Shown here piece by piece: positions 43,627 through 54,629 of a stretch of DNA of 64,000 bases; the first letter of the stretch is position 1, and each line of letters begins with the position of its first letter. The notes beneath the pieces are model-generated. The model had not been told where the DNA came from, searched no databases, and worked only from the letters and a program-made list of their open reading frames with translations. Position numbers and translations under genes: made by a program. This DNA is from Marinospirillum insulare DSM 21763 (GTDB lineage: Bacteria; Pseudomonadota; Gammaproteobacteria; Pseudomonadales; Halomonadaceae): positions 107,512 through 171,511 of the forward strand of contig NZ_JMLW01000004.1 in the NCBI RefSeq assembly GCF_000686905.1, written 5' to 3'.

Positions 43627-46254
43627 TTAATCATCAACTAGTTTTTTAAAGCTGTAAAGCAGATCTAATGCCTGCTTAGGTGTTAAATCATCGGGTGTTA
43701 TTTTGCGTAACTCATCTAGCAATGGATGAGACTCTACAGCAAACATATCAGCCTGTAAGGGTGGCAAATTCGCTTGCCGAGTGATTGGCTCCTTAACTTG
43801 TTGGCTTGGTACTTGTTGGCTTGCTGCTTGAGTCTCCAATGCTTCTAAGTCTTTTAGCTTTTGTTGTGCCCTAGCAATAACGTTATTAGGTACACCTGCC
43901 AAGCGTGCTACCTGCAAACCATAGCTTTGGCTGGCTGGCCCTGCTTCTACCTTATGCATAAAAACTAGGTAATCATCCTGCTCGCTAGCAGATAGATGCA
44001 CATTAGCTACCTGGGGTAAGTCATCAGCTAAGCTAGTAAGTTCAAAATAGTGAGTAGCAAATAATGTCCAAGCGCCTAAAGCAGCCAGTTCTTCTGCGCT
44101 TGCCCAAGCCAAGGATAGACCATCAAAGGTACTGGTACCTCGGCCTACTTCATCCATTAACACTAAACTTTGTGACGTAGCATTATGGAGTATATTAGCC
44201 GTTTCAGTCATTTCCACCATAAAGGTTGAACGCCCTGAAGCTAGGTCGTCAGATGCACCTATACGGGTAAAAATACGGTCTATTGGTCCTATTTGTGCTG
44301 CATCGGCAGGTACGGCTGAACCAATGTATGCTAACAAAACGATTAAAGCGACTTGGCGCATAAAAGTTGATTTACCACCCATATTAGGGCCAGTAATTAC
44401 CAACATTCTTGTAGCTGGGTCAAAGTTTAAGTCATTTGCCACAAAAGGATCAGTCACCACCTGCTCTACTACTGGATGCCGACCAGCAGTAATAGCAATA
44501 CCTTCTTGCGTGCTTAATTCAGGCACACACCAGCATAAAGTTTCAGCCCTTTCTGCCAAATTATGCAGCACATCCAACTCTGCTAGTGCCATGGCTGTTT
44601 GCTGCAGACTAGCTAAATTTTCATTCAGCACATCTAGCAGCTCTTCATATAACTGCTTTTCACGGCTTAATGCACGACTTTGGCTAGAAAGCGCCTTATC
44701 TTCAAATACTTTTAACTCTGGGGTAATAAAACGCTCAGCATTTTTAAGCGTTTGGCGGCGCTGGTATTCAACCGGTGCTTTATCAGATTGCGCTCGGCTA
44801 ATTTCAATAAAATAACCATGCACTCGGTTGTAACCTACTTTTAAAGTAGATAGCCCTGTGCGTTCTTTTTCTTGTTCTTCTAACTTTAATAAAAAACCAC
44901 CCGCGTTTTCTCTTAAGTCCCTTAATTCATCTAGCTCAACATCATAGCCTGAAGCAATCACCCCCCCGTCACGAATAACCACTGGCGGATTTTCAATAAG
45001 AGCACGCGCTAGTTGGTCAGCTAACTCTGGCAAAGGTGCGAGTTGTTGGTTAATCGTTTTTAGCAGGGGTGCTTTTAAAGGGCTAATTTTTTGCTTTAAT
45101 TCTGGCAAGCCAAGTAAAGCATCTTTTAGCTTAGCTAAATCACGCGGCCTAGCTGAGCGTAAGGCTATACGCGATAAAATACGTTCTAAATCACCAACGC
45201 TTTTAAGGTTGCTGTCTAACTCTAATTCAAACAAGTTGGCTTGTAATTCCTGCAAAGCAGTTTGGCGCTTTTGTAAAACAGCAAGATTGCGTAAAGGCCT
45301 ATGCAACCAGCGGCGCAATAAACGCGAACCCATAGGTGTAGCTGTGGCATCTAGCACTTCCATTAGGGTATGGGTTTGCCCACCAGACAGGTTGGTATCT
45401 AGTTCTAGGTTACGTCGACTAGCCGCATCTAATAACAGAGCCTCATCTTCATTTTCAACCAATAAAGAGCGCAGGTGCGGTAAGGCAGATTTTTGGGTTT
45501 CCTGAACATAGTCCAACAAAGCGCCAGCAGCAGCTATGGCAGGATTTAACTCATCGCACCCAAAGCCACGCAAATCTTGCACAGCAAACTGCTGGCATAG
45601 CTTACGAACAGCGGTTTGTTTATCAAACTGCCAAGGTGGAATACGACGCAGACCTTTTAGGTTTTCCCATTCGGCAGGTAGTTGCGTTAACTCACCAACC
45701 AATAATTCTGAAGGGGCTAAACGCGCCAAGGTAGTTTCTAACTGAGTTTGACCTACCACCTCAGCCACCACAAAACGGCCACTGGCTAAATCTAAGTTAG
45801 CAACACCCCAAAGGGCTTCTTCGGGTTTTGAAGCATCACCCTGTGGATAAATTGCTACCAGCAGGTTGTCGCGCCGCTCATCCATTAAGGCTTCGTCAGT
45901 TAAAGTACCTGGAGTAATAATTCTGACTACTTTTCTTTCTACTGGCCCTTTACCCTCGCCTGCTTGCCCTACTTGTTCGCAGATAGCGACTGACTGACCT
46001 GCTTTCACTAAGCGTGCTAAGTAACCATCAGCTGAATGGTAAGGAATACCTGCCATGGGTATTGGGTTACCATCTGAAGATCCACGCTGGGTTAGCGTAA
46101 TATCTAATAGGCGCGCACCTTCTTTAGCATCTTCAAAAAAAAGCTCGTAAAAATCACCCATTCGATAAAATAGTAGGGTAGTGGGGTAATCACGCTTAAT
46201 GGTCAGAAACTGCCGCATCATCGGCGTATGGTTGGAAAATTCCGCGTCGCTCAA
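43627..46254 (-). CDS. mutS: DNA mismatch repair protein MutS
   Basis: Recognises mismatches and starts strand-specific repair. 875 aa. N-terminal mismatch-binding [15 protein letters not shown] (Phe-x-Glu), clamp/lever in the middle, ATPase domain: Walker [20 protein letters not shown](V)[26 protein letters not shown] and [12 protein letters not shown]-terminal tail holds Gln-rich spacer and the tetramerisation end ([20 protein letters not shown]). Confidence 0.97.
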   Translation of the reverse strand: MSDAEFSNHTPMMRQFLTIKRDYPTTLLFYRMGDFYELFFEDAKEGARLLDITLTQRGSSDGNPIPMAGIPYHSADGYLARLVKAGQSVAICEQVGQAGEGKGPVERKVVRIITPGTLTDEALMDERRDNLLVAIYPQGDASKPEEALWGVANLDLASGRFVVAEVVGQTQLETTLARLAPSELLVGELTQLPAEWENLKGLRRIPPWQFDKQTAVRKLCQQFAVQDLRGFGCDELNPAIAAAGALLDYVQETQKSALPHLRSLLVENEDEALLLDAASRRNLELDTNLSGGQTHTLMEVLDATATPMGSRLLRRWLHRPLRNLAVLQKRQTALQELQANLFELELDSNLKSVGDLERILSRIALRSARPRDLAKLKDALLGLPELKQKISPLKAPLLKTINQQLAPLPELADQLARALIENPPVVIRDGGVIASGYDVELDELRDLRENAGGFLLKLEEQEKERTGLSTLKVGYNRVHGYFIEISRAQSDKAPVEYQRRQTLKNAERFITPELKVFEDKALSSQSRALSREKQLYEELLDVLNENLASLQQTAMALAELDVLHNLAERAETLCWCVPELSTQEGIAITAGRHPVVEQVVTDPFVANDLNFDPATRMLVITGPNMGGKSTFMRQVALIVLLAYIGSAVPADAAQIGPIDRIFTRIGASDDLASGRSTFMVEMTETANILHNATSQSLVLMDEVGRGTSTFDGLSLAWASAEELAALGAWTLFATHYFELTSLADDLPQVANVHLSASEQDDYLVFMHKVEAGPASQSYGLQVARLAGVPNNVIARAQQKLKDLEALETQAASQQVPSQQVKEPITRQANLPPLQADMFAVESHPLLDELRKITPDDLTPKQALDLLYSFKKLVDD

Positions 46255-46327
46255 GCCTTAAAACTCCCAAATGCTCGAAGATAAAATTCGCCTCTATGAT
46301 ACCCGAGGCAGGAGTACGAATACAGGC

Positions 46328-47320
46328 TCAAGCTTTTTCCTCTGCTACTTCTGGGCGCTTGGCATAGTGTGCAGCTAACTGCGCACAAGCCATTAGCTGT
46401 ATTTGGTGGAAGATCATTAAAGGCAACAACATAGGACCTAATAAAGCACCACTAAATAAAACCTGCGCCATAGGTACGCCGGTTGCCATGCTTTTTTTAG
46501 AAGCACAAAACACGATGGTAATTTCATCTGCTTTATTAAAACCTAGCCTGCGAGCTAGCCAAGCGGTTAAAAATAAAACTAGGGCTAACAGCACAGAGCA
46601 AGCCAAGGTTAACCACAAAAGCTTATTGAGTGGAACATCCTTCCACAAACCTGCCACCACTGAAGCACTAAAGGCGGTATAAACCACTAACAAAATAGAC
46701 GTTTGATCGACTTTACTTAACCAGCTACGTTGCCCTGCTATCCACTCACCAATAAAAGGACGCAGCAAATGCCCAGTTACAAAAGGTACAAGCAACTGCA
46801 AGCTAATACTGATTAAGGTGTCTAAAAAAGAAAAGCTAGCACCCGAAGCCTCTAGGTCTAACAGAATTAAAACCAGCAAGGGCGTAACCAAAATACCTAT
46901 AAGACTAGAAGCTGAAGCACTACATACAGCAGCGGCTAAGTTACCTCTTGCTAGTGCAGTAAAGGCAATGGCTGACTGTACCGTGCCAGGCAAGGCAGTA
47001 AGGTAGAGCATTCCCATGGCTAGTTCGTTACCTAGCAAAGGACGTAGCAGAGGCAGCATTAGCCAGCCTAGAAGTGGAAAAGCAATAAAAGTAAAACTAA
47101 AAACCAAACCGTGTAAACGCCAGTGCATAATGCCAGCTAAAATAGCCTGTCGAGACAAGCGTGCACCATGTAGAAAAAACAGCAAACCTATAGCAAAGCG
47201 AGTCAGCCAAGTCATTACTAGCTCAGCTTGCCCAACCGCAGGAACAAAAGTAGCCAGCAGCACCATACCCAAAAGCAGAAGCGTATAGTTATCAAAAAAT
47301 CGCCTAAATACTTGCCACAT
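46328..47320 (-). CDS. Bile acid:sodium symporter family protein
   Basis: BASS-family (YfeH-like) transporter, 330 aa from the ATG at 47320, selected for AAAGG eight bases upstream; GTG at 47329 is in frame. About ten hydrophobic helices. LTRFAIGLLFFLHGARLSRQ, LTALPGTVQSAIAFTALARG (crossover) and CASKKSMATGVPMAQ match the family. Substrates are organic acids, possibly bile acids or pantoate; not defined here. Stands alone, divergent from pncC. Confidence 0.88.
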   Translation of the reverse strand: MWQVFRRFFDNYTLLLLGMVLLATFVPAVGQAELVMTWLTRFAIGLLFFLHGARLSRQAILAGIMHWRLHGLVFSFTFIAFPLLGWLMLPLLRPLLGNELAMGMLYLTALPGTVQSAIAFTALARGNLAAAVCSASASSLIGILVTPLLVLILLDLEASGASFSFLDTLISISLQLLVPFVTGHLLRPFIGEWIAGQRSWLSKVDQTSILLVVYTAFSASVVAGLWKDVPLNKLLWLTLACSVLLALVLFLTAWLARRLGFNKADEITIVFCASKKSMATGVPMAQVLFSGALLGPMLLPLMIFHQIQLMACAQLAAHYAKRPEVAEEKA

Positions 47321-47412
47321 GACCAACACCTTTATTTTAATTGTTACTCGTTATTTAAGAAAACAGCCGCTAAGCTATAAAAATAAGTTTTAGAATATAC
47401 AGGAGAAGAAGC

Positions 47413-47901
47413 ATGCTGACACGCCTAGCACTCGTTCAGAAGATTGCCGAGCAAGCAACAACAGCTAATTACCAGCTAGCTACAGCAGAATCTTGTACGG
47501 GTGGCGGTGTAGCCAAAGCACTCACTGAAATAGCAGGCAGCTCAGCTTGGTTTACTAGCGGTTTAGTCACCTATTCTAACCAAGCTAAAAAAAACCTTTT
47601 AAAGGTTGATGAAGCCAGCCTAGAAAAACATGGCGCGGTAAGCGAAGCTGTTGTAAAAGCCATGGTAAAAGGTGCTTGTAAACTAGCCAAAGCAGACTTA
47701 GCTGTTGCTATTAGTGGTGTTGCTGGCCCAGCTGGTGGCAGTGCCGAAAAGCCTGTAGGTACTGTTTGGCTAGCTTGGGGCAATACAGACAAACAGTTAG
47801 CAGAAGTTTTTCACTTTACAGGTGACCGTAGGCAGGTTAGAGAAGCCAGCATAGATAAGGCATTAGAAGGCTTGCTTGCTTGGCTTGAAAAAAGTGTATA
47901 A
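47413..47901 (+). CDS. pncC: Nicotinamide-nucleotide amidase PncC (CinA C-terminal)
   Basis: NMN deamidase of the CinA-C family, 162 aa. TAESCTGGGVAKALTEIAGS, TSGLVTYSNQAKKNLL, VSEAVVKAMVKGACK and SGVAGPAGGSAEKPVGTVW form the active-site core. Lacks the N-terminal CinA domain. Upstream of recA as in Pseudomonas. SD AGGAG. Confidence 0.95.
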   Translation: MLTRLALVQKIAEQATTANYQLATAESCTGGGVAKALTEIAGSSAWFTSGLVTYSNQAKKNLLKVDEASLEKHGAVSEAVVKAMVKGACKLAKADLAVAISGVAGPAGGSAEKPVGTVWLAWGNTDKQLAEVFHFTGDRRQVREASIDKALEGLLAWLEKSV

Positions 47902-47927
47902 ATCAGTTCTTGCCTTCCAGCAAAATA

Positions 47928-47943
47928 CTGTTAACCTATACAG
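47928..47943. promoter_or_regulatory. LexA (SOS) box of recA
   Basis: CTGTTAACCTATACAG fits CTGT-N8-ACAG, 65 bases before recA. Both arms are perfect, so LexA repression of recA is expected. Confidence 0.92.
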
Positions 47944-48007
47944 TAATTAACAAATTACTGAATTTTAATCGACTCTACCAATAGATCGCACAACAAGGAT
48001 ATTCTCT

Positions 48008-49096
48008 ATGGCTTCTGATGAAAACCGCCAAAAAGCACTAAGCGCCGCACTAGGCCAAATTGAAAAGCAGTTTGGTAAGGGTGCAGTAATGCTTATGGGT
48101 GATCAACCCAGAGCTGCTATTCCATCTGTTTCAACTGGCTCTTTAGGTCTAGATATAGCCTTAGGTATAGGTGGCTTGCCCTTTGGTCGTGTTGTTGAAA
48201 TATACGGTCCAGAATCTTCAGGTAAAACCACCTTAACCTTATCGGTTATAGCCCAAGCACAAAAAATGGGTAAAACCTGTGCCTTTATTGATGCTGAGCA
48301 TGCACTTGACCCTATCTATGCTGAAAAGCTAGGTATTAACCTAGATGATATGCTGGTTTCTCAACCAGACAATGGTGAGCAAGCCCTAGAAATTACCGAC
48401 TCCTTAGTTCGCTCAGGTGCAGTTGACGTCATAGTTGTAGACTCAGTAGCAGCCCTTACACCTCGCGCTGAAATTGAAGGTGAGATGGGTGACTCACACG
48501 TTGGTTTACAAGCACGTTTAATGTCTCAAGCCCTGCGTAAAATCACCGGCAACATTAAAAATGCCAACTGTTTGGTTATTTTCATCAACCAAATTCGTAT
48601 GAAAATCGGCGTTATGTTTGGTAGCCCAGAAACCACTACTGGTGGTAACGCACTTAAATTCTATTCATCGGTACGTTTAGATATACGTCGTATTGGTGCT
48701 GTTAAGCAGGGTGATGAAGTTACGGGTAACGAAACACGCGTTAAAGTTGTTAAAAATAAAGTAGCTCCACCCTTCCGCCAAGCTGAGTTCCAAATTCTTT
48801 ACGGCAAGGGTATTTACCATGCAGGCGAAGTGGTCGACCTAGGTGTGCAATGCAAGCTGGTAGAAAAAGCAGGTGCTTGGTATAGCTATCAAGGCACTAA
48901 AATTGGCCAGGGTAAAGCTAATGCAGCTCAGTACCTAGAAGATAATCCAGCCATTATGGAAGAAATTGAAGCGGGCGTACGCGATCAGCTACTAGCTAAA
49001 TTTGACGAAAAAGCTGAAGCCAAAGAAGAAAAAGCTGCAGACTCCAAAAAAGCAGCTAAAGATGCACCCGAAGATCAACTACCGCCTTTAGACTAG
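48008..49096 (+). CDS. recA: Recombinase RecA
   Basis: Homologous recombination and SOS co-protease, 362 aa. Walker [72 protein letters not shown] (L2) and C-terminal acidic tail. Tail rich in Glu/Lys ([20 protein letters not shown]) as usual. SD AAGGATATT. Strong LexA box upstream; recX follows after 17 bases. Confidence 0.98.
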   Translation: MASDENRQKALSAALGQIEKQFGKGAVMLMGDQPRAAIPSVSTGSLGLDIALGIGGLPFGRVVEIYGPESSGKTTLTLSVIAQAQKMGKTCAFIDAEHALDPIYAEKLGINLDDMLVSQPDNGEQALEITDSLVRSGAVDVIVVDSVAALTPRAEIEGEMGDSHVGLQARLMSQALRKITGNIKNANCLVIFINQIRMKIGVMFGSPETTTGGNALKFYSSVRLDIRRIGAVKQGDEVTGNETRVKVVKNKVAPPFRQAEFQILYGKGIYHAGEVVDLGVQCKLVEKAGAWYSYQGTKIGQGKANAAQYLEDNPAIMEEIEAGVRDQLLAKFDEKAEAKEEKAADSKKAAKDAPEDQLPPLD

Positions 49097-49113
49097 GTTA
49101 AGTTAGTTTACTT

Positions 49114-49617
49114 ATGCAGGATGATCTTGCCCTAGATTGGATTAAAGCCCGCCGCGAGCGGGCTTTTCGCTTATTAGCAGCGCGTGAACAAAGCCTGCAT
49201 GAGCTACAAGAAAAACTACTTAAGCCCACCTCAGCAGAAACAGCCAACCCTGAAAAAACACCCAGCCAAGCAAAATGTACTGAGCTCATTGATCAGCTTA
49301 TAGACTGGCTTTTAGAGCACGATTTACAAAGTGATGAACGGTTTATAGAAAGCCTAACCAACAAGTACCTACGCCAAGGTAAGGGCCCTCTTGCTCTTCA
49401 ACAAGGTTATTGGAAGCACCAGCTAGATAAAGACCTAATTACCCAGCAACTTAAACGCTTAGAGCCACTTTGGTATGCACAGGTTATGCGAGTTAGAGAA
49501 AAGCGTTTTGGTCATCTAGCTCCAAGTGACCAACGTGAGGCAGCTAAAATGCAACGTTTTCTAGCTTCTCGCGGCTTCACGCCCGACCAAATTCGTCAGG
49601 CAGTATTTCTAGATTAA
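49114..49617 (+). CDS. recX: RecA modulator RecX
   Basis: 167 aa; inhibits RecA filament growth. LLAAREQSLHELQEKLL, DERFIESLTNKYLRQGKGPL and the terminal FLASRGFTPDQIRQAVF repeat-like helices are family features. Immediately after recA (co-transcribed). A spacer of Ala/Pro/Glu-rich residues (PTSAETANPEKTPSQA) lies in the first third. No obvious SD, so coupling to recA is likely. Confidence 0.94.
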   Translation: MQDDLALDWIKARRERAFRLLAAREQSLHELQEKLLKPTSAETANPEKTPSQAKCTELIDQLIDWLLEHDLQSDERFIESLTNKYLRQGKGPLALQQGYWKHQLDKDLITQQLKRLEPLWYAQVMRVREKRFGHLAPSDQREAAKMQRFLASRGFTPDQIRQAVFLD

Positions 49618-49700
49618 GCGAGGTTATCATTTTGCTACGAACTCCGTATAATAGTTGCCCAGCTTAACCCGGCAGCTTAATTAGCATACAGAGAGGCATC

Positions 49701-52352
49701 ATGAAAAGTGCTGAAATTCGCGAGGCTTTCCTGAAGTTTTTTCAGTCCAAAGGCCATACTCTAGTTCCATCCAGCTCCCTTGTACCTCAGGATGACCCTA
49801 CCCTGCTATTTACCAATGCGGGTATGAACCAGTTCAAGGACTGTTTTCTTGGGCATGAGCAGCGAGGCTATACTCGTGCCACCACCACTCAAAAATGTGT
49901 ACGCGCTGGTGGTAAACATAATGATTTAGAAAATGTTGGTTATACCGCTCGTCACCACACCTTCTTTGAAATGCTAGGTAACTTTAGTTTTGGTGATTAC
50001 TTCAAGCAAGATGCCATTACCTATGCTTGGGAATTTTTAACAGGTGTCGCTAAACTCCCAGCTGAAAAACTTTGGATAACAATTTACCACACTGACGATG
50101 AAGCCTTTGATATCTGGAATAAGTCAGTGGGTGTTCCTGCCGAGCGCATTATTCGTATTGGTGACCAAGACGGTATTGCTTATAACTCAGACAACTTTTG
50201 GGCTATGGGTGACACTGGCCCTTGTGGTCCTTGCACTGAAATTTTTTATGATCACGGCGAACACATTTGGGGTGGCTTGCCCGGTTCACCCGAAGAAGAT
50301 GGCGACCGCTTTATAGAAATCTGGAACGTCGTTTTTATGCAGTTTAATCGTACTGCAGAAGGTGAAATGCTACCACTACCAGCACCTTCCGTTGATACGG
50401 GCATGGGGCTAGAAAGACTCGCTGCTGTTTTACAGGGCGTTCATGCTAACTATGAAATTGACCTTTTCCAAAATCTACTCCAAGCCTCCTCTATTGCTAT
50501 AGGTTGTGAAAACACTGATCAACCTTCACTTCGCGTTGTTGCAGACCATATTCGCTCATGTAGCTTTTTAGTGGCTGATGGCGTACTACCTTCCAATGAA
50601 GGTCGAGGCTATGTGCTGCGTCGTATTATTCGTCGTGCCTGCCGCCACGGTCATAAACTAGGTGCTGAAGGTAGTTTCTTTTACAAAATTGTGGCTGCCT
50701 TAACTAAAGAAATGGGTGCTGCTTTTCCAGAACTAAAAGAAAAACAGGCTCAAATAGAAAAGGCCATTCAACACGAAGAAGAACAGTTTGCTAAAACCCT
50801 AGATCAAGGTATGAAAATTCTTGAGCAGGACTTAGCAGAACTTAAAGGCAAGGTTATTCCAGGCGAAGTTGCTTTTAAACTCTACGATACTTTTGGCTTC
50901 CCCTTAGATTTAACTGCTGATATTGCCCGTGAAAGAAACCTAGAAGTGGACGAAGCTGGCTTTGAAGAACAAATGCAAGCACAACGAGAGCGTGCACGTT
51001 CAGCGAGTAACTTTGGTCTAGATTACAACAGCATTATCAATATTGACCGACCAACCAGTTTTACTGGTTATAACCAAGCCAGTGACCAGGTAGAAGTGCT
51101 TGCCCTCTACCTAGATGGCAAACCAGTAGACCAATTAACTGAAGGCCAGCAAGGTATAGTTATTCTAGACACTACACCTTTTTACGCTGAGGCAGGTGGT
51201 CAGGTGGGCGATACGGGTCAACTGTTAGGTAAAACACAACGCTTTGACGTACAAGATACCACCAAGGCGGGTGAAGCTTATGCCCACCAAGGCTTAGTGG
51301 CTGAAGGCTCACTAAAAATCGGTGATCAACTGACTGCTCAGGTTGAACTGTCTATTCGAGAACCTACGCGCCGTAATCACTCAGCAACCCACTTATTGCA
51401 TGCAGCTTTGCGCCAAGTGTTAGGTGAGAGTGTTCAGCAAAAAGGCTCGCTAGTTGACTCAGAAAGACTGCGCTTTGATTTTAGCCACAATGAAGCTGTC
51501 ACACCTGAGCAGCTGGCTGAGGTCTCACGTCTAGTCAATGAACAAATTCTTGCTAACACCGCAGTTAAAACTGAATTACTTGATTTAGAAACCGCAAAAA
51601 AACGTGGCGCTATGGCATTATTTGGTGAAAAATACACCGAAGAAGTTCGCGTATTAAGCATGGGTACACCTACAGCTACTCAGCAAGGCGAGCAGAGCTT
51701 CTCTATTGAGCTTTGTGGCGGCTTACACGTTCTTCGTACAGGCGATATAGGTTTGTTTCACCTAACGTCTGAGTCGGGTGTTGCTGCCGGTGTACGTCGT
51801 ATAGAAGGCATTACGGGTAAAGCGGCCCTTAACTTTTTGCAAGACCGAGAGCAGCAGTTATTAAAGGCTGCGAGTCAGCTTAAAGTAAAACCAGACCAGC
51901 TGATTGAGCGTTTAGAAACTAATCAAGAGCGTACGCGTCAGCTAGAAAAAGAGTTACAGCAGCTTAAGAAAAAACTAGCTTCGGGTGGTGGCGGTCTAGA
52001 CCTAGCCAGTCAAGCTGAAGAGATAGCAGGCATAAAAGTTTTAGCCACTTTAATCGATGGTGCAGACGTTAAAACACTACGCGAAATTATGGACCAAATG
52101 AAACAAAAGCTAGAGCCCGCCGCTGTAGTTCTAGCTGCTGTTGAGGGTGACAAGGTTAGCTTGATTGCTGGCGTATCGGGTGCAGCTAAAGACTCAATTC
52201 ATGCAGGCAAATTGGTTAATCATGTTGCTCAACAAGTCGGAGGCAAAGGCGGTGGTCGCCCCGACATGGCGCAGGCGGGTGGTACTCAACCCTCTAGCCT
52301 GCCCGCAGCCCTAGCTTCAGTTAAGGCTTGGGTTGCAGAACAACTGGGGTAG
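49701..52352 (+). CDS. alaS: Alanyl-tRNA synthetase AlaS
   Basis: 883 aa, normal length. Catalytic domain with [32 protein letters not shown], and the [12 protein letters not shown] segment. Editing domain zinc ligands: [12 protein letters not shown] (HxxxH) and [14 protein letters not shown] (Cys, His). The usual CGGTH reads CGGLH, a Thr-to-Leu change within the zinc-binding motif. C-Ala domain with [22 protein letters not shown]. Precedes lysC. Confidence 0.97.
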   Translation: MKSAEIREAFLKFFQSKGHTLVPSSSLVPQDDPTLLFTNAGMNQFKDCFLGHEQRGYTRATTTQKCVRAGGKHNDLENVGYTARHHTFFEMLGNFSFGDYFKQDAITYAWEFLTGVAKLPAEKLWITIYHTDDEAFDIWNKSVGVPAERIIRIGDQDGIAYNSDNFWAMGDTGPCGPCTEIFYDHGEHIWGGLPGSPEEDGDRFIEIWNVVFMQFNRTAEGEMLPLPAPSVDTGMGLERLAAVLQGVHANYEIDLFQNLLQASSIAIGCENTDQPSLRVVADHIRSCSFLVADGVLPSNEGRGYVLRRIIRRACRHGHKLGAEGSFFYKIVAALTKEMGAAFPELKEKQAQIEKAIQHEEEQFAKTLDQGMKILEQDLAELKGKVIPGEVAFKLYDTFGFPLDLTADIARERNLEVDEAGFEEQMQAQRERARSASNFGLDYNSIINIDRPTSFTGYNQASDQVEVLALYLDGKPVDQLTEGQQGIVILDTTPFYAEAGGQVGDTGQLLGKTQRFDVQDTTKAGEAYAHQGLVAEGSLKIGDQLTAQVELSIREPTRRNHSATHLLHAALRQVLGESVQQKGSLVDSERLRFDFSHNEAVTPEQLAEVSRLVNEQILANTAVKTELLDLETAKKRGAMALFGEKYTEEVRVLSMGTPTATQQGEQSFSIELCGGLHVLRTGDIGLFHLTSESGVAAGVRRIEGITGKAALNFLQDREQQLLKAASQLKVKPDQLIERLETNQERTRQLEKELQQLKKKLASGGGGLDLASQAEEIAGIKVLATLIDGADVKTLREIMDQMKQKLEPAAVVLAAVEGDKVSLIAGVSGAAKDSIHAGKLVNHVAQQVGGKGGGRPDMAQAGGTQPSSLPAALASVKAWVAEQLG

Positions 52353-52386
52353 GATTAATTCCCTTACATAACCCAAAAGGATACCT

Positions 52387-53625
52387 ATGGCACTTTATGT
52401 ACAAAAGTTTGGCGGCACCTCAGTCGGTAGCGTTGAACGTATTAAAAAAGTAGCAGAGCGCGTCGGTCGCTTTCGTAAAGAAGGGCACGATGTTGTTGTA
52501 GTCCTGTCAGCTATGAGTGGCGAAACCAACCGCCTACTCGCTCTAGCTGAAGAAATTCATAAAACACCTTCACCGCGTGAGCTAGACATGCTTATTTCCA
52601 CAGGTGAACAGGTGACTATTGCGCTTTTAGCTATGGCAATGGAGCAACAGGGCATACCTGCGACTTCTTATACCGGCGCACAGGTTGGCATAGTAACCGA
52701 CAAGTCATACAACAAGGCGCGTATCAAAAAGATTGATACAGAATCGGTTAGCAGCGATTTAAAAGCTGGGCGTGTTGTAGTAGTTGCAGGCTTTCAGGGT
52801 GTTGATGAAGAAGGCAATATCACCACACTGGGCCGAGGCGGCTCAGACACAACGGCAGTTGCTTTGGCTGCAGCTCTAAAAGCTGATGAGTGTCAAATTT
52901 ATACAGACGTTGATGGTGTATATACCGCTGACCCACGTATTTGCTCTAAGGCAAACCGTTTAGAAAAAATCACCGTAGAAGAAATGCTCGAGCTAGCCAG
53001 CCTAGGCTCTAAAATTCTACAAATTCGGGCGGTTGAATTTGCTGGTAAATACCAAGTACCCCTGCGTGTACTTTCTAGCTTTGAAGATAACGAAGGCCCA
53101 GGCACACTCATAGTTGCAGATAGCGAGGAGCAAAACTCGATGGAAGATCCACTAATTTCTGGTATCGCCCACCACACTAATGAAGCAAAAATCACTATTT
53201 TAGGTGCACCAGATATCCCAGGTGTTGCCGCTAAAATTCTTGGCCCCATTAGTGACGCCAACATTGAAGTCGATATGATCGTTCAAAATGTTTCACCTAA
53301 TGGTGAGTCAACCGACTTCTCTTTTACAGTCGGTCGTGGTGACTATACAAAAGCTTATAGCTTGGTAGAAGAGTGCGTAGCTGAAATGGGCGCTGGCCGT
53401 ATTCTTGGCGACAATGCTATGGCTAAAGTTTCACTGGTTGGCGTAGGTATGCGCTCTCATGCAGGTGTTGCTAGCCTAATGTTCAAAACCCTAGCAGAAA
53501 ACAGTATTAACATTCGTATGGTATCTACTTCTGAAATTAAAATTTCGGTAGTGATCGACGAGAAGTTTACTGAGCTAGCAGTAAGAACACTTCACTCAGC
53601 ATTTGGCTTAGATAAATCTGAGTAA
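52387..53625 (+). CDS. lysC: Aspartate kinase LysC
   Basis: First step of the aspartate family (lysine, threonine, methionine, and here the aspartate semialdehyde used by the polyamine pathway). 412 aa. VQKFGGTSVGSVERIKKVAE, GFQGVDEEGNITTLGRGGSD, two ACT domains at the C-terminus (IVQNVSPNGESTDFSFTV; INIRMVSTSEIKISVVI). Feedback site is likely lysine/threonine. SD AAAGGA. Same position between alaS and csrA as in Pseudomonas. Confidence 0.97.
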   Translation: MALYVQKFGGTSVGSVERIKKVAERVGRFRKEGHDVVVVLSAMSGETNRLLALAEEIHKTPSPRELDMLISTGEQVTIALLAMAMEQQGIPATSYTGAQVGIVTDKSYNKARIKKIDTESVSSDLKAGRVVVVAGFQGVDEEGNITTLGRGGSDTTAVALAAALKADECQIYTDVDGVYTADPRICSKANRLEKITVEEMLELASLGSKILQIRAVEFAGKYQVPLRVLSSFEDNEGPGTLIVADSEEQNSMEDPLISGIAHHTNEAKITILGAPDIPGVAAKILGPISDANIEVDMIVQNVSPNGESTDFSFTVGRGDYTKAYSLVEECVAEMGAGRILGDNAMAKVSLVGVGMRSHAGVASLMFKTLAENSINIRMVSTSEIKISVVIDEKFTELAVRTLHSAFGLDKSE

Positions 53626-53665
53626 TCCTCTCCAATTAGGGATAATGACAGTAAGCCAAGGAAGG

Positions 53666-53685
53666 TTTCTATACTTATATAGAAA
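53666..53685. other. Perfect 8-bp inverted repeat after lysC
   Basis: TTTCTATA-CTTA-TATAGAAA, 40 bases after lysC stop, weak (AT only) and followed by AATTC rather than T-tract. May slow polymerase or end lysC transcription inefficiently. Confidence 0.35.
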
Positions 53686-53768
53686 ATTCATCTAACAAAT
53701 AGTTAAAAATCATTTAACATTTTTATGCTATTGACCGATAATGAATAGGTCTGATAAGTGAACACTAG

Positions 53769-53874
53769 CCATCGGAGATGGTCTACACTTAAACCAGACT
53801 CATGGAATAAAGCACTAAAGCATTATTCTACGCCTGTTGAGATGTTATATCTGGACTGAATGATATGGAGATTC
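53769..53874 (+). promoter_or_regulatory. csrA leader with CsrA-site-like hairpin
   Basis: The csrA leader contains CCATC-GGA-GATGG (53769-53781), a 5-bp stem with GGA in the loop, which is the form CsrA prefers. Further GGA triplets lie at CATGGAATAA, CTGGACTG and the SD itself (ATATGGAGATTC, just before the ATG). This arrangement suggests feedback control of csrA translation by its own product. It is an inference from motif placement. Confidence 0.55.
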
Positions 53875-53878
53875 TACT

Positions 53879-54073
53879 ATGCTGATTCTTACTCGCCGTG
53901 TTGGTGAAACACTTATGATTGGTGATGAAGTTACCGTTACTGTTCTAGGTGTTAAAGGTAATCAAGTTCGCATTGGTGTTAATGCACCTAAAGAAATTGC
54001 AGTACACCGCGAAGAAATTTACCAGCGAATCCAACGTGAAAAAGAGGAAGGTGGCGATCAAGGTAATTACTAA
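53879..54073 (+). CDS. csrA: Carbon storage regulator CsrA
   Basis: RNA-binding post-transcriptional regulator, 64 aa. [20 protein letters not shown], the [19 protein letters not shown] core and [11 protein letters not shown] with both RNA-binding arginines (R6, R44 in family numbering) intact. SD GGAG inside a GGA context. Between lysC and tRNA genes, the standard position. Confidence 0.98.
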   Translation: MLILTRRVGETLMIGDEVTVTVLGVKGNQVRIGVNAPKEIAVHREEIYQRIQREKEEGGDQGNY

Positions 54074-54099
54074 ATTTCCTTTATTGACTGCTAACTGAA

Positions 54100-54148
54100 A
54101 AAACCGCAACTAACCTATCAGTATCTGAGTTAAGTTGCGGTTTTTTTG
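54100..54148 (+). terminator. Rho-independent terminator of csrA
   Basis: CCGCAACT / AGTTGCGG stem (8 bp) with about 20-base loop, preceded by AAAAA and followed by TTTTTTT. Positioned 27 bases after csrA stop. Confidence 0.9.
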
Positions 54149-54238
54149 TCTAAATAAAATTTAAGTCTTTGCTTAAACAAGTTTTTTTCAGCAAAGGGTA
54201 GACAAAAAAATAACAGATGGTATTATGTGCGCCGTGTT

Positions 54239-54328
54239 GGAGAGGTGGCCGAGTGGCTGAAGGCGCGCCCCTGCTAAGGGCGTATGGGAGAAATCTCATC
54301 GAGGGTTCGAATCCCTCTCTCTCCGCCA
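54239..54328 (+). tRNA. tRNA-Ser (GCU)
   Basis: 90 nt with encoded CCA. Acceptor GGAGAGG pairs with CTCTCC-G. The anticodon loop CTGCTAA gives anticodon GCT. The long variable arm (GTATGGGAGAAATCTCATC region) is typical of serine tRNAs. Position after csrA matches other gammaproteobacteria. Confidence 0.96.
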
Positions 54329-54358
54329 CAAATTTTAGATTAGTGTATTGAGTAATCC

Positions 54359-54435
54359 GCGCTCTTAGCTCAGCTGGATAGAGTACCTGGCTACGAACCA
54401 GGCGGTCGGAGGTTCGAATCCTCCAGAGCGCGCCA
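54359..54435 (+). tRNA. tRNA-Arg (ACG), copy 1
   Basis: 77 nt with encoded CCA. Acceptor GCGCTCT / AGAGCGC, loop CTACGAA with anticodon ACG (wobble A becomes inosine). T-arm GGAGGTTCGAATCCTCC. Confidence 0.97.
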
Positions 54436-54470
54436 ATACATAAACGTCTAAAGCTTGATATTAGTTAAAT

Positions 54471-54547
54471 GCGCTCTTAGCTCAGCTGGATAGAGTACCT
54501 GGCTACGAACCAGGCGGTCGGAGGTTCGAATCCTCCAGAGCGCGCCA
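54471..54547 (+). tRNA. tRNA-Arg (ACG), copy 2
   Basis: Identical over all 77 nt to copy 1, 35 bases downstream. The two differ only in flanks, so this is a recent or gene-converted tandem duplication. Confidence 0.97.
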
Positions 54548-54629
54548 ACTAAGACTCCACGCCCCCTTTGTTGCTAACCCTAACTTATTATTCACTCTAA
54601 GCTCACCAACAGCATCCCTGCTAACTTTC

